Shown here in pieces: positions 47,001 to 59,562 of a stretch of DNA of 64,000 bases (positions are counted from its first letter, which is position 1; every line of letters begins with the position of its first letter). Location: the NCBI GenBank assembly GCA_900491605.1, contig UESW01004764.1, positions 1 to 64,000 on the forward strand. The letters run 5' to 3'. The notes beneath the pieces were generated by a model. That model saw only the letters and a program-made list of their open reading frames with translations. It had not been told where the DNA came from and ran no database searches. Source of the stretch: Calamus simplicifolius (Eukaryota; Streptophyta; Magnoliopsida; Arecales; Arecaceae). The translations under genes were made by a program, and so were the position numbers.

Positions 47001-47251
47001 ACCAGTCCTGTTATACAGTGACAGCACTGGTGCCATAGCTCAAGCAAAGGAACCATGAGCACATCAGCGCACCAAGCACATACTGCGTCGGTTTCATTTT
47101 ATACGAGAGATTGTAGACGAGGTGACATAAATCTTCAGAAGATTGATGGAAAGGAAAACCTAGGTGACCCATTTACTAAAGCACTCAGCATCAAAGAGTT
47201 TGATGACTACAAATTGAAGATGTGTATTAAATATTGTAATGAGTGTCTTTA
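44049..47251 (+). pseudogene. pol of the copia element (PR-INT-RT-RNase H), degenerate
   Basis: Protease stretch WVLDTESPFNICNS at about 44203 has Glu where the D-T-G active-site glycine is expected. Pre-integrase: LWHHRLGHINKN. Integrase: HTDVYRPISTCAKGGYYYFI, ITFTDDLSRFGYVY and PGTPQHNGVLERRNRTLLDM. RT: DIWQMDVKTAFLNGDLEEHV, KSIYGLKQASRS and VLYVDDILLIGND (active site YVDD). RNase H: YTDFSFQLDHDDSKSVLGF, CEAEYIAASDAAKEVVWLQK and the C-terminal DINLQKIDGKENLGDPFTKA. Stops or shifts near 44560, 44979, 45170, 45628, 46157, 46622 and 47056. Confidence 0.85.
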
Positions 47252-47266
47252 GGCTAAGTGGAAGTT

Positions 47267-49313
47267 TGTTGGGAATTGTATCCTAAAGCCAATCATTTTA
47301 TGATTGTGCTAATGTAAATTGTATATAAATTGATATATTAATAAAAGTTATTTGGTAGTTTATTCATTACAAGAACATCTTCTTAAAACTCCTAATGGTA
47401 ATGAAGCCCTCAGGATCTTTCTTCACGATAAAGGAGGATTTATCTTTGAAGGTCCTTAAAAGAATTCGCGACCAAATGATATACTATGACAGGGCCATAT
47501 ACTATCAATTATAGGACGTTGTATATCATATTTGTTGGTTGTCCTCTTAATCAAAGAGTATAGAGACACTGGTATGACATACAGGTGAAAGTGTAGGAGT
47601 ACATTTCACCGGACGTGACTCATTTCCAGATACTTTACTGTCAAGAGTTAATCCGAGAAGATATAGGTATAAGTATCCTTCAGACCTGAAGATCACAATC
47701 GGTGACTTACAAGCAACTCATTGTACTTAGGTGCTGGACCACCTGAATTTCTAATCCAGCTACGAAAGGTTACTGGGTGCAGTCAAGTACTTGTGGTAGT
47801 CAGTTGTGGATCAAGATGGAATTTGACCTATCCCGTTAAAAGGAGAAATGCTTATGTTTCAATTTAGCAAGACCTTGGCCAAGGCACTTCATGTGAAAGT
47901 CACATGATCACTAAAATTGAAATCACTTTATGGATTTGTTGTTTAGAGTTGAAAGGCTCTTAAGCCATCCTTAGCATTTGTGGTCAAGAGAATGAATTAT
48001 ATGGTAACTGTTTCTTAGGGTTCTTGGAGTTTGCTCGGCAACTCTTCGACCTATCCGGACGTCGGGTTCCATTGCTAGATGGGCACATCGATTAGTATAG
48101 AAAGTTGTTTCTATGCTACCGGCTTAGGTTCGAACCTAGAGAGTCACACGCATAGAAGTTTCCTCGGATGATCTATTTGTTGATCAACGATTGAGAATCG
48201 TATATATAATTAATCAATTTGATTGATTGAATTAGCTCAATTGGGTTAAGTACAAGTGAATAAGATTCAATTTGGTTTAAGTCTATTAGAAGGACTAGTC
48301 AATTTCAAATATTGATTTGAAATTAGACTTGATTTGGATTTAAATAGATTCAGGACTAGCCAAATTTGATTTGGGCTAGGACCATGATCTATGTGGGTTC
48401 AGTCCAATAAATTCAGATCAAATTAAACCATTACCTGAACCCAAACCTCTCGCATAAGGATCTCACATGATGAGATGGCTAAAATCTCATCTCATGAGAG
48501 ATTAAATTCTCATATAGAATTTAATGCATGACATTAATCTTCTCTCATTGGAATTCTAAGTGTTAGAATTCATGTACCTCTTTGAATTAGCCAAACACTG
48601 CGACTCTTTGGTTTTCACCGAACGTCGGAATTAGCCAAACATTGCGACTCTTTGGTTTTCACGAACGTCAGAATTAACCAAACGCTGTGCCTCTTTGGTT
48701 CGGCGTCTCTTTGCTTTTTACCGAACGGCGGAACTCTAAATGTTAGAATTCAATGGGCTGGCTAAAATGAGACTATAAATAGAGGACATCCCTCATCAGA
48801 TTACACAGAACAATAACACACAATATGTCATGGATTGAAATTCTAAAAGATTAGAATAGAAAATACTAGTGATTCTGGTGTTAGCGGAAGAGTGGTGGAT
48901 CTTGGAGGACGATTCAAGTGGGAGGATTCAAGATCAGTAAAGTTATTTTTCCGCAAGCTAGCACTCCCAGAAATCGATCATTCGGGGCTTCGCGTGGACG
49001 ATACTAGAGGCCGGATGATTGAACGGATGCAGAGCACAAAAGGATTACCAACTGCCCTTAAGGTAAGCGATATGATCCCTAAACCTTAAGGCATAATTCA
49101 AGGCAAGAAGTATGACTTCTTACGTTGAGGATCAAGATATGATCTTGATGATTTTTTATATGCATATTTTAGATCAAGCGATCCTATATATAAGGCAAAG
49201 ATATGATCTTGATGCATATTATATAGATTAATATGTAATCTTTTAGTTTCCGCATTGATAATAGTTATCAAATTTTAAAAATATGCATGCCTCGGAGTTT
49301 ATTTCTCCCTACA
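47267..49313 (+). repeat. Right LTR of the copia element
   Basis: 2047 bp, collinear with the left copy with scattered substitutions. Begins with the canonical TG that the left copy has lost. Confidence 0.92.
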
Positions 49314-51167
49314 ATAACTCCACAGACTCCACTACATAAGAGTACCAAGATCTAAAAACCTATCTTCTAAATCGAGCCAAGCTAGCATCCGACAAGCGGG
49401 TTTCCAGCAAAACACAGATATCAAAACTATAAAGAGCGAAACAAAGGTTTCCGTGCTCCTCTCATATTCCAGATAGGAATCTTCATTTGCTAGCTAGGGG
49501 GTCAAGCCCCATCTTTGTCTCCTAACATATCCTCATCAGAAAGACAGTCGTTAGGGGAGGTGCCAACCACAGAATTCGGTCCAGAGCTATCCATCAGCTG
49601 GTTGGCCACCATGTCCACTTCAGTCACTTTCACTTGGAGGGACAAACAAGTGGCCGAGGGATCTAGGCCCTGCCTCTGAATGGCCTCCTTAAGATGAGAG
49701 ACAACCGAGTCGTGGCGCTATCCCTCCACCTAAGGCAATTGGGTACTCCCAGACCCATCCCCTGAGGGGATCACATCCCGACTGCGGGTAAGCTTAGGGC
49801 CGATGCCAGTCTTAGCAACAGGGCCCTGAGGTGTGTCTGTGGTTGATGAAAATGTGAAGTTGTCCTGTGTACTGTTAGGGCCTGAGAGGACAACTTTCCC
49901 TTTTCCTTTTATGGGTTTGGAAGTAATTCGTTGGGAAAGAGATTTTGCAGGCCAGACCCTCTTTGATGGCCCCAGGTTGGCATCCTTACGGGTCTAAGGC
50001 TGCCCGTCCCAACTATCAGAGCCAAGGAGAGCAAAGGGGTTCACAAGGTTCAAGTCAGGGTTGAGGGAACCCTGTGAACCCCTGCTCTCGGGTTGAGCTG
50101 TAGGGGGTGTGTCAGTTGGCACACTGCAGTCAACCCGACACACACCCTATTGCCCACCTACCCCTTGATCCGTCTTAGAAATAAGGGTGCCAACCACAGA
50201 AGGCCGAACGGTCTAGGGAAGACGTTGTCGAGCTATCTTCGTCGGTGATTGCCAACCGTTCAACGAGACGAGGAGTGGAGCATCCCTGACCTTAGTCACA
50301 GCAGTCTGAACTTTCTTTTTAGGTTCCAGGATCTGGCCTTAAGGGAGCTTCCGCTGCTAGATCGCCACCATCCAGGGACCGAACCTGGATCTTGCCGAGG
50401 AGGTGGCAGATTGCGGCATGGGGGAGCAGGGGCCGGTGAGATGAATAGAATCACAGTGGCAACATATGCCTTCCAGATGCTCATAAGAGAACTGCTGCCA
50501 GAAGGGAGCCTGATAGCCACGAACTTTGGCCCCCGGTCGGAGAGGTTTGCTCAGGCCAACATGAACACACGCTCGAGCAAATCCTCCCCTATGCTTCTCT
50601 TTGGTGAGGAATCAGCAAACACAAACTGGCCGGCCACCAAGAGAATGGTTTGCAAGATATCCTCTGCCCAAAACTCAATCGGGAGGTTGGGCAGGCAAAC
50701 CCAGAGCAGAGCAAACACCATGGAGTCAGCCACCGGAACAAACTTAGCTCGCCAGTCTTCAATCGCAATCGGCTGGCCATTGACAACCCACGGCATTCCC
50801 ATCACCTCTTCCTTGGCTTTCTGATAAGCAAACCGGAACATGCAAACCAGTGGGCTAAGCAAACAACATCCACTTCATCGGAGACTCCTGCTCAGTGGAA
50901 TTCTCAAAGGATGGCTTTCGGCGGTACCCATCGAGTAAAGCTCCAAGAAAAGACCATCATCTTATCCCAACACTATGATTCCTTCTCCAGGGCCTGAGAG
51001 GGAACTTGGATGATATCTGGATAATAGAGCTCTAGCTCAGCTACCTTCGTCGGAGAAGGAGATGAGGTAGTCCAGACAAAGCGGCTTTTCGTCGCCCGTC
51101 TCCATGCCATCCCTCCTCCCTTAGCTCCATCTGCAACATTAGGAGTTGGGGAAACAGCTTCCGCCAT
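49314..51167 (-). pseudogene. L1-type LINE: ORF1 and the start of ORF2
   Basis: ORF1 starts at 51167 (MAEAVSPTPNVADGAKGGG) and runs with frameshifts to about 49540. It contains a DUF4283-like region (MPWVVNGQPIAIEDWRAKF, FALLWVCLPNLPIEFW, RSIGEDLLERVFMLA), usual for plant L1 ORF1 proteins, RNA chaperones of the RNP. ORF2 begins near 49493 (MKIPIWNMRGARKPLF), reaches the catalytic LLETRLSDASLARFRR and VESVELSGGILAL, and then meets the copia target duplication. After excising 39602-49313 it continues at 39596 without loss. Confidence 0.75.
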
Positions 51168-52100
51168 CGTTCCAAAGAGTTTGATCTGTGATAGCAACGA
51201 AAGACAACAGTCACGGACATGAATCTTAAAGCGAGTTTAGCATAAGTCGCCGAAGAAGATATGTGCACGAAACTCAAAGCATAACTGGAAGAGATATGTG
51301 ACAGCACAAGTTGGCCTTTGATATTAGAACAAAGCGGATGATGAAAATCAGTCTTGATTTAAGCCTTCAATTTTCCTTTCTAAACTCTAAAATTTAAACC
51401 ATGGGAGAAACAGATAACATGTGCTGCAGTGCCACTGCCAATACAATCAATAGAGTAGTAATTCGAAGGCAAAGCTTGACAAGACATAGGCAGCGCACAT
51501 TCAACAACTTGGGAACGCGCAAGTTAAAAGTTTAAACTTTTTAAGCTGATAATATAGTACGTTATCGGATGCTGCGCGGCCTTCTTTGACTGGAAGGGAA
51601 GCGAGACTCGACAGGCGCTACCTTGACAGGAGTTGCTTCGGCTTGCACTTCCGCATGAACATCGCTTTCCTCTTTCTTAATAAAAATATGTTTTATACTA
51701 AATTAATAAAATAAATATTTACTATAAAATATATTAATGTTGAAGTTTGAATCTATGTACTAAGAGAGGGAATATATAGAAACATATAAACTCCATAGTC
51801 TCCCTTTTCAAAATATTATTTAAAAATTTAACCTTTAAATTTATTGCATATAGATATGCATTTCGTTTGTTCTCACTCTTTCATCTAACCGTCCCCTTTA
51901 TCCTTTTATTCATTTATAAATAGAAAAAGGATGCAGTCTTGAAAGATATAGAACGAGATGAGAGAGAAAATAAAATGTGAGAGTAATTTCTAAGAGGAAG
52001 AATTCTTATGGTCCCTGATGGCGGAAAGCTCCTTGGTCTGCTCGCCCAAATGCTTATTAGAACATAAAAATAGGGGCTGACTGATCAAAAAAAAAGTTGC
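51168..52100. other. LINE 5' flank and AT-rich intergenic DNA
   Basis: The first few hundred bases may be the LINE 5' UTR. A GC-rich stretch at 51555-51660 and plain AT-rich DNA follow. Nothing else recognised. Confidence 0.4.
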
Positions 52101-52105
52101 AAATC

Positions 52106-52280
52106 AGGACACAATTTGGTTTTATCATGATTATGTCTGCATCTATGGGCAAGCAAGTCTCATAGAAGAGCTAAAGGCTGATCTGGCTCATCCTCACGGA
52201 GTCACCCTGATGAACATTCCAATTCGCGATGTATCCAAGTCCAAGGAGGAAGAGGAAGGAGACAACTGGCCCCAACCCTA
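52106..52280 (+). pseudogene. Unidentified coding-like fragment
   Basis: Open plus-strand stretch of about 57 codons with varied composition (DTIWFYHDYVCIYGQASLIE, HPHGVTLMNIPIRDVSKSKE, then an acidic tail and TAG). It looks like real coding sequence but lacks a start, and I do not recognise the family. Confidence 0.3.
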
Positions 52281-53010
52281 GGAAGATGCAAAGCTTGAGC
52301 CGAATGAGGGGATATATGTTGCCTTTGGGGCTCCGCTATAAAAGGGCCCTCCTGATTGACAAATCAATGGCAACGGGAGGAATTGGAGCCTCAAAAGGTG
52401 GGACCATGCCTAGGGCTCTTCCTTGAAAGCTTAGAGAGACCATCGATAGTTGGCTATGATATTTTAAATTTAATTTTCATAAAAAAAAGGTGTCATATGT
52501 TTATAACTTAAATTCACCTGCTTCCAACTAATTTTCGCTTGAGTTTTTGGGTCATATTGTTTTGGCCTACTAATAAGTTATTGGACCATCATGTGGGATT
52601 GGTGCATTAAAAATGATATCAAAACCGATCAAAGTATGAAAAAGTTGATGGATATAAGGAAAGGGCTATCCATTGGATAGTAATAGAGTCTCGGGTGAAG
52701 CCACCCTTGCAGTACCAATGACTTGGCTCAAGAGTAGATTCGGGTTAGTTTGCAGCGTGCGATGAAAACATTGCATTATAAGGAAAAAGATTGTGATGTC
52801 CCAAATTTAGTCCCACACTGAATGAAAAAAAAAATGTTATGTACTTGTAACTCAAGTTCACCTGCTACCAATTAACTTTCACTCGAATTTTTGGACATAT
52901 TATTTTGACCTCCTAATAAGTTAATAAGGCTAGCAGATAGGCTTGGAGCATTACAGGATCTCACTAGGGTTAAGGAGCCACCTTCATCGAGTGCGACAGG
53001 GGTAGATGAT

Positions 53011-53868
53011 AGGGCTAAAAATGGATCGAATATGGATCGGATAGTAGTATTTCATATTTGTATCCATATTTTTTAACGGATACGAATACGGATACGAATA
53101 CTAAACGTATATTAAAATTTATGTCCATATTTATTCTAAACGGATACGGATACGAATCAGATATCAAGCATATCCATATTTGTTATATACGGATACGGAT
53201 ACGAATCGGATATCAACCATATCCATATTTGTTATATATGGATACGGATATGAATCGGATATTAAGGTAGTGTTTGATACAAAGATGCTGTCCTAAACCA
53301 CCTGGTATCGATCTATATTATCCAATTTTGAATGGCACTATGCCTAGAAATGAAAAAAGATATAGAGAGCCTATCTCCATATTTGGTAGGTACTTTACTA
53401 CATCACTTATAATATTAAATATATTAAACCACCGATAATTTTAGGTACTAGTTTTGCAAACCTTGGTTTTTAGGTTTACCTAATTTAAGTTCATATATTA
53501 GTTGAGCTAAAACTCATTAACATGTGATATCATGTCCTATATTATTATTTTGAAATTTCTTATACTGTTCTTGCACCCACTTTCATACCATTACCCTATG
53601 CTAGGCTAAAAAAAAAACTGTATCCGTATCCGTATCCGAATCCGATTACCTTTTGGATTAGATATTCGAATTCGTATCCGAATCCGATTAAACTACAAAA
53701 TAAAAAAAATATGTATCCGTATCCGTATTTGTATCCGATTACCTTTTGAATTAGATATCCGAATTCGTATCCGAATCCGATTAAATTACAAAATAAATAT
53801 CTGAATTTGATATAATTCGAATACAAATACGGATACGGTCGGAGTTTATCCGACTCGTTTTCAGCCTT
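53011..53868. mobile_element. Possible hAT-like non-autonomous element of GGATACG repeats
   Basis: The ends form an imperfect inverted repeat: AGGGCTAAAAATGGATCG on the left pairs with CGACTCGTTTTCAGCCTT on the right. Just inside, GGATACGGATACGAATCGGATA repeats point one way (53070-53270) and their complements the other (53620-53850). An unrelated 300-bp centre lies between. Flanks show at best 5 of 8 matching bases, so no safe target duplication. The frames here are repeat artefacts. Confidence 0.5.
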
Positions 53869-54600
53869 AGCATATGAGAAACTATCCACTGTCTATCTCT
53901 TGTGCTTTAGGGCTACAAACCTTGAAAGAGAACCACCTCTACAAGAAAAATGGGGTTAGCTTATGATAGGAAATAATAAGAAAGGGCTCGAACAAGAAAG
54001 AAAGAAGTTATACCATGAGAGCTTGGGCTTAGGCTGACTTCAGTCAGAGTCGCCTGTCATAAACTTGGACATCTTCAGGGGCTTTGCCCTACAAAATTGA
54101 TCTAAAGGTTCTTACTTATTAGGAACGAGGTTCGAAAGGCGGTTATGTTTTAGGTTGGATTGCTTTTAGGTCATGTTGAACAATAAGAAGCCTTTAGCTT
54201 GGAAAAGAAAAAAGCCTCACTCTTTCATCCATGGATATGAAAGAAGGGTTACATAGAAAAGTAAAGGGCAACCGAGGTGGGCCAATCCAACCTGGCCTGC
54301 ACACATGGACAAAAGTGATGTGGTAGCCTGACTGGATTACTAAGATAACAAGTAGTGATGACCAAATGCTATGTCGCCGACCTTTCATTGCTCTATGACC
54401 CGTTTCTTCATCCCGAGGAAACACCGACTTTAATGAAGACTCCATCCTTATTTGAAGCACAGGCTGACAAAAGTGGGATTCTATCGCTCAAGAAAAGTCT
54501 TTGTATACCATGTTCAGTGCTGCAAATTTTATATGGACTATATCGCTCTTTTTTATTGATCCATATAAATTTTACATGATTTAATATGATGGAACAGAGA
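53869..54600. other. Intergenic, nothing recognised
   Basis: Unique sequence with short open frames only; no support for a gene. Confidence 0.4.
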
Positions 54601-55340
54601 TATCATCTTAAAATTTGACGTGATGTGCATTAATACCTATTCAATTTTTTTTGAAATTTTTGTACAGTATATTGTACACATTTTCTTAATGGATGTCATA
54701 ATTTTATAACTATGGTATTGTAAATTTACAACTGGGATGTCGTAATTTTTTTTTGGCTTTCTGAATGGGTGTCCTAATTTTATAACTACGGTGTCGTAAA
54801 TGGTGTCATCTTAAATTTTGACATGACGTGCATTAATACTCATTCAACTTTTTTTTGAAATTCGTATATAAACACATTTTCTGAGTGAGTATCGTAATTT
54901 TATAACTACTCATAAATTTACAACTTATAATTTTTTTTTGACTTTCTTAATGGATGTCTTAATTAATATCTGTTCAGCTTTTTTTTAATTTTCTGAGTGG
55001 GTATCATAATTTTATAACTACGGTGTCGTAAATTTACAATTTGGATGTTATAATTTTTTTTGACTTTCTTAATGGATGTCTTAATACTTTCTTAATGTAT
55101 GTCTTAATTTTATAACTATGATGTCGTAAGTTTACAACTTGAGTGTCATCTTAAATTTTAACGTGACGTACATTAATATCCGTTCAGCTTTTTTTAAAAT
55201 TTATATACATACGTTTTATGATTGGGTATCGTAATTTTATAACAACGTAAATTTACAACTGGGGTATTGTAATTTTTTTTTTACTTTGTGAATGGATCTC
55301 GTAATTTTAAAACTGAGATATAATTTTTTTCATCGAGATA
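54600..55340. repeat. Degenerate short repeats (GTCGTAATTTTATAACTAC type)
   Basis: Phrases such as CGTAATTTTATAACTACGG, TCGTAAATTTACAAC and ACGTGCATTAATACCCGTTC-like sequence recur irregularly (the last near 54620, 54825 and 55160). This suggests an old tandem repeat or nested copies of a small element. Confidence 0.6.
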
Positions 55341-57420
55341 TCTTAAAGCTGTCTTAATATTTTTTAATAAATCCGTATGCATGTGGACCAATAAAAAAAA
55401 TAGTACAATCCATATAAGACTTGCAGCATCACAGTGTACAAAGTCCTTTCCCTATCACCTAATTTAAAAAGGACTCTCCTCTTTACCTTATTCGTTGCGC
55501 TTATTAAAGCCTCTCAAGGAGAGTTTAGCTTTAATATAATTCTTTCAGTCACTTATATTTAAAAGGATTTTTCTCAGCCTTTTAGAACTTAAGCCCTCAC
55601 TTAGAGAACTTTAAATCCCGTTCTATCACTCGGTTGACTAGAGTTTCTCTGGAAGAAACTTTATAGCCTTATAACGCTCTTTCTTTAAACATAAGGAGCT
55701 GAGGCAGGTGGCATAATATGTTCTCTTTGAGACGAGCTAAGTATTACTCTTGTTTGACATGCGAAAGCTAGATTCTCATTTCCCATCTCTATTATTGAAT
55801 TAGGATTCATTTGTATTTTTTTTTTCTAATCAATAGTCTTTCTCCTTTTACTAGTTTTTTAGAAAGAAATAGAATGTGATACTTACGAACGGCAATGGGA
55901 TAAATTGAGATAAGCTTTTATCGACCCATTCCTCATCCCGATTTTCCATACCCTACTTCTTCTGACTCATTGGGACAATAATTTTAGTCCCCATCCCAAC
56001 CTAACCCTATTGTCCCATCTTTTTTTATTTTTAAAATTATCTTTAAAAAAATACTTTAAAAATATTTAAAAGGAGAAAAAAAATATTTTTGGTTCTCAAA
56101 CTTTTATTCAAGATTTATTTTGGTTTTCAATTTTTTCGTTGTTATACTTTAATTTCTTATATTTTAAGAATGATATATTTTTTTATGTTTGATAGAATGG
56201 AATTAACTAAAATTAAAAAATGGCTAATATATTAGTTTTAAAAACCTTCATTTATTCATATCAAGACTACATGTTAAGGATTCTATCAATTTTAACAGAT
56301 GAAACATAATAAGTCATTAAGAATGCTAAGATACTTAAAATATGTTAGGTTAAATTGTAATAAGTGAAAATTTGATGATTAAAAATATAAATTTAGATGG
56401 ATATTGGATGGATTTGGAGTTGAGCAGGATGGGTCCCATCCCTAATGGTTCCGTAGGGCAATGAATTGGGGTTCGTAGATTTGTGACGAAAGAGACAAGC
56501 AATTCTTTCGAAAAAAAGCAAAAAAAAAATAAAAGAGCAATCAATCCCATGCGCCTATGGACATATCCATGGGTCACCATTAATGATGGAATCTATCGTA
56601 CCCTACAATTGTCACCCATCTAGACCGTACGATGCAATACCGACCGTTCAGATTAATAATCACATCGAAGAAAATTTAAATTACAGGGACGACATCTAAT
56701 GGAGCAGGTGGTAGTGGTACGTACCACACAAAGACTTGCGGTGGCCGCGGCGAGAACCGCGACGCCCACCATCAGCGTCCCGACGAAGAGGGATGAGACC
56801 ATCGCTAGAAGAGAGATTCCCTGCGACCTTCTCTTCGACAAGAGCTGCGGCGATTTCTTACAACCATTTCTACATATATAAAATTCAGAAGCCAAAAGAA
56901 GAATGCCCAAGGCGACGTCATCCAAGCTTAAAATGTCCAAGGCTCTCTCCCTGACTGCGAAAGCAACCCCACCTTTGCCAAACGGTAGGTAGACAGAAAC
57001 CAAGGAGCCATGCGACAACCTAACTTAGAGTTATGTAGTCAATTTTAGGCGTGGAAGGAGGATATTAGCCTGTGACCGTCATTTCAAACGCTTAAAAATA
57101 AATAAATAGATGAAAAGAAAAGTAAAAAAAAAATTGAAAGAAAAAAAAAAAAAAAAAATTGTTGAACTTCACTTAAAAGTATTCTCTTCGAATTTGAAAA
57201 GGGTTCAAAAAAAAAATTCAAGAATACTTTTTTATTTTTCCATTTTAATATTAATCCTTCTAAAAAATTAATATATATTTTTAATTATTTATAATAAAAA
57301 TATTATTATTATTATAAATTATTAACTTTTTTTATTTTTTTCATTTATCCAAATAAAAATATATATTTTTTTTCTCTTCTAAGCTCCCTTCTTCCCTCGT
57401 CAACATTCCACTCCTTCTTC
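55341..57420. other. Intergenic with one weak minus-strand exon candidate
   Basis: Mostly AT-rich with poly-A runs near 57130-57160. At 56800-56720 on the minus strand a GC-rich segment encodes a hydrophobic stretch (MVSSLFVGTLMVGVAVLAAA) and ends at a possible donor (TGTGTG followed by GTACGT). It could be a small first exon of a membrane protein, but no second exon was found. Confidence 0.3.
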
Positions 57421-57432
57421 CTCTTCGGACCC

Positions 57433-59562
57433 ATGGCTTCCCTTCTCTCTTCGGGACCCCTCATTTCCTTTCTCTTATCCCCGCTCCCAGATTTCCTCTT
57501 CCGCTTCGCCACCATCACCTGAGAACCAATCTCAATCCCTACTCTTCTGTGTCCTTCCTGCATCGTTGCAAATACTTTCCCCAGGCCCAAGCGTTCACCT
57601 TTTACAAAGGAGTACTCTATTCAACTGCTGGATTCGGTGGTCTTAACAATGCCATCTCGGAGTTTAAGGCCTTGTCAAAACCCGATACGTTCCAGTGGAA
57701 TTCGATCATAAAAGCCCACGTCGATGCAGGGCTTTTTGATGCTTCTCTCTCCCTCTTCTCTGCTATGCGAGAGGCGAGGGCGCGGCCGGATCATTTCACA
57801 CTTCCTCTTGTCAACCGTGCCATTTCATCGCTCGCCGAGCACTCTAAACTCGGGGAAGCAATCCACTGCCTTGGCATTCAAACGGGTTTTGGCAGCGATG
57901 TCTATTTCTGCAATACAACGGTGGAAGTGTATGTGAGGAGTAATGTTATCGGCCAAGCTCGCCGCCTGTTTGATGAAATGCTTGTTAGAGATGTAGTTTC
58001 TTGGACCTCCATGATCTCGGGTTATGTTCAGATTGGAGACAGTCGCGAATCGTCTTGGCTATTCCATGGAATGCAGAGGGAGGGTTTGGAGCCCACGCCG
58101 GTAACACTGGCGGTCATGCTACGAGCATGTGGTGCTCAGAAAGATGTGGGAGGAGGAAAGCAATTGTTTGGTTTTGCAATCAAGAAAGGGTTTGATGGTT
58201 ACGAGTTGGTGCAGAATTCAGTCTTGACGGTGTTCAGTAAAGCGCGCTGTCTCAAAGAGATGAAGGATCTCTTTAGTTGGATTCAGAAGAGGAGTGCTCT
58301 TTCATGGAATATAATGATGTCGGGATATCACTCGATGGGTGATGCTTCCCAAGTAGTTGATTGTTATGAAAAGATGAAGACTGAATTGATTCCTAGCCAT
58401 GAGACCCTAACTTTGGTTATCTCAGCATTTGCCAAGTACGGGGACCTTTGCCAAGGCCAGAAGATACATTGTTGTTCAGTGAAAAGTGGGCAGATAGATG
58501 TGATCTTGGAGGTTTCTCTTGTGGATTTTTATGCCAAATGTGGAGAATTGGCATTGGCTATCCAGTTGTTTGAAGAGATTGAAGTGAAGACCAGCAATGT
58601 GTGGTTTGTCATGATGCAGGGTTTCATCCAAAATGGCCTGTTCAGGGAGGCTATTGATCTGTTTCAGAGAATGCAAAATGCCGGTTTTGAGCCCAGTGCT
58701 GATGTTCTACAGGGCTTAGTTATTTCATATACATATTTGGGTGCTTTAAGATTGGGTAAAGGAATTCATGGGTATTTGATAAGGAATAAGTTCAGCATTG
58801 ACTCAGATAGCAGCAGGAACTTGGAAACGTCCATCCTTAGCATGTATGCAAAGTGTGGAAGCATTGTCTTGGCACGAAGGTGTTTTGATCTTATAGTTCT
58901 CAAGGATACTGTAGCATGGAGTTGCATGATTGAGGGATATGCAGTTCATGGCCTTGGTTCAGATGCTCTGAGATTATTCTACCAAATGCAGCAGGAAGGA
59001 ATCGAACCAAATAATGTTACTTTTCTGAGCTTGCTATCTGCTTGCAGCCATAGTGGACTTTTGAGTGAAGGATGCGAGTTGTTTGATTGCATGAGTAGAA
59101 AATTTGGCATCAAGCCTGAGTTAAATCACTACACTTGGTATGGTGGATCTGCTTGGACGATCAGGGAGGCTTCGTGAAGCTTTGGAGGTTATTAACTCCA
59201 TGGATGCCAAATCTGACAGTCGAATTTGGGGTACTCTGCTTGCCTCCTGTAGGACATATTCAGATGGTGCACTTGGCAATTATGCGGCTCAAAATTTTTT
59301 TGATTTGGAACCGGACAATATGGGTTATCATGTTTTGCTGAGTAACATCCATGCTGGTGCTGATAAATGGGATGATTATGAAAACATTCGGAAGTTTATG
59401 GATGTAAAGGATTTTATGAAGAGACCAGGTTGGAGTAGCATAGAAGAAAAAGGTGGGCTTCACATGTTTGTCGCTGGGGATAGATGGCACCCTCAAGCAG
59501 TAGAGATCTATGAGGTCTTGGGATGTCTGACGAGGCACACAGAAGAATGTACATGTTCTTGA
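57433..59562 (+). CDS. PLS-class PPR protein, E/E+ type, one frameshift
   Basis: About 700 codons, intronless. The frame is open from well before 57549 to 59177 and continues one base out of phase from 59137 to TGA at 59560-59562. Removing one G at the GG of ACTTGG (59136-59137) restores HYTCMVDLLGRSGRLREAL. Repeats in order include TFQWNSIIKAHVDAGL, DVYFCNTTVEVYVRSN, DVVSWTSMISGYVQIGD, ALSWNIMMSGYHSMGD and TVAWSCMIEGYAVHG. They end in an E domain (EPDNMGYHVLLSNIHAGADK) and E+ sequence (GGLHMFVAGDRWHPQAVEIY); there is no DYW. No ATG is in frame upstream, so ATG 57433 (MASLLSSGPLISFLL, targeting-like) plus one further indel before 57520 is the likely start. Predicted to act on mitochondrial or plastid RNA, probably in editing. 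Confidence 0.85.

Larger units (their letters stand above)
39602..49313 (+). mobile_element. Ty1-copia retrotransposon with 2.05-kb LTRs, inserted in the LINE
   Basis: LTRs 39602-41646 and 47267-49313 run from TGTTGGGAATTGTATCC (TATTGGG in the left copy) to GGAGTTTATTTCTCC.TACA. Flanks carry ATAAC at 39597-39601 and 49314-49318, a perfect 5-bp duplication. The primer-binding site TGGTATCAGAGC (41649-41660) is complementary to initiator tRNA-Met. The LTRs are very similar over their full length, so insertion is fairly recent, yet the coding region has many stops. Confidence 0.95.

Noticed and set aside
52229..52426. Open frame of 65 codons
   Set aside because: It overlaps the more coding-like frame 52106-52280 in another phase and has a biased Lys/Arg composition.
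53937..53957. CTCTACAAGAAAAATGGGG resembling a CACTA left terminus
   Set aside because: One mismatch in the key CACTA bases, no subterminal repeats nearby and no partner end.
56653..57018. Minus-strand 121-codon frame
   Set aside because: Only the part near 56720-56800 looks coding; the whole frame has no recognisable domain. Kept only as a weak exon candidate in the intergenic entry.
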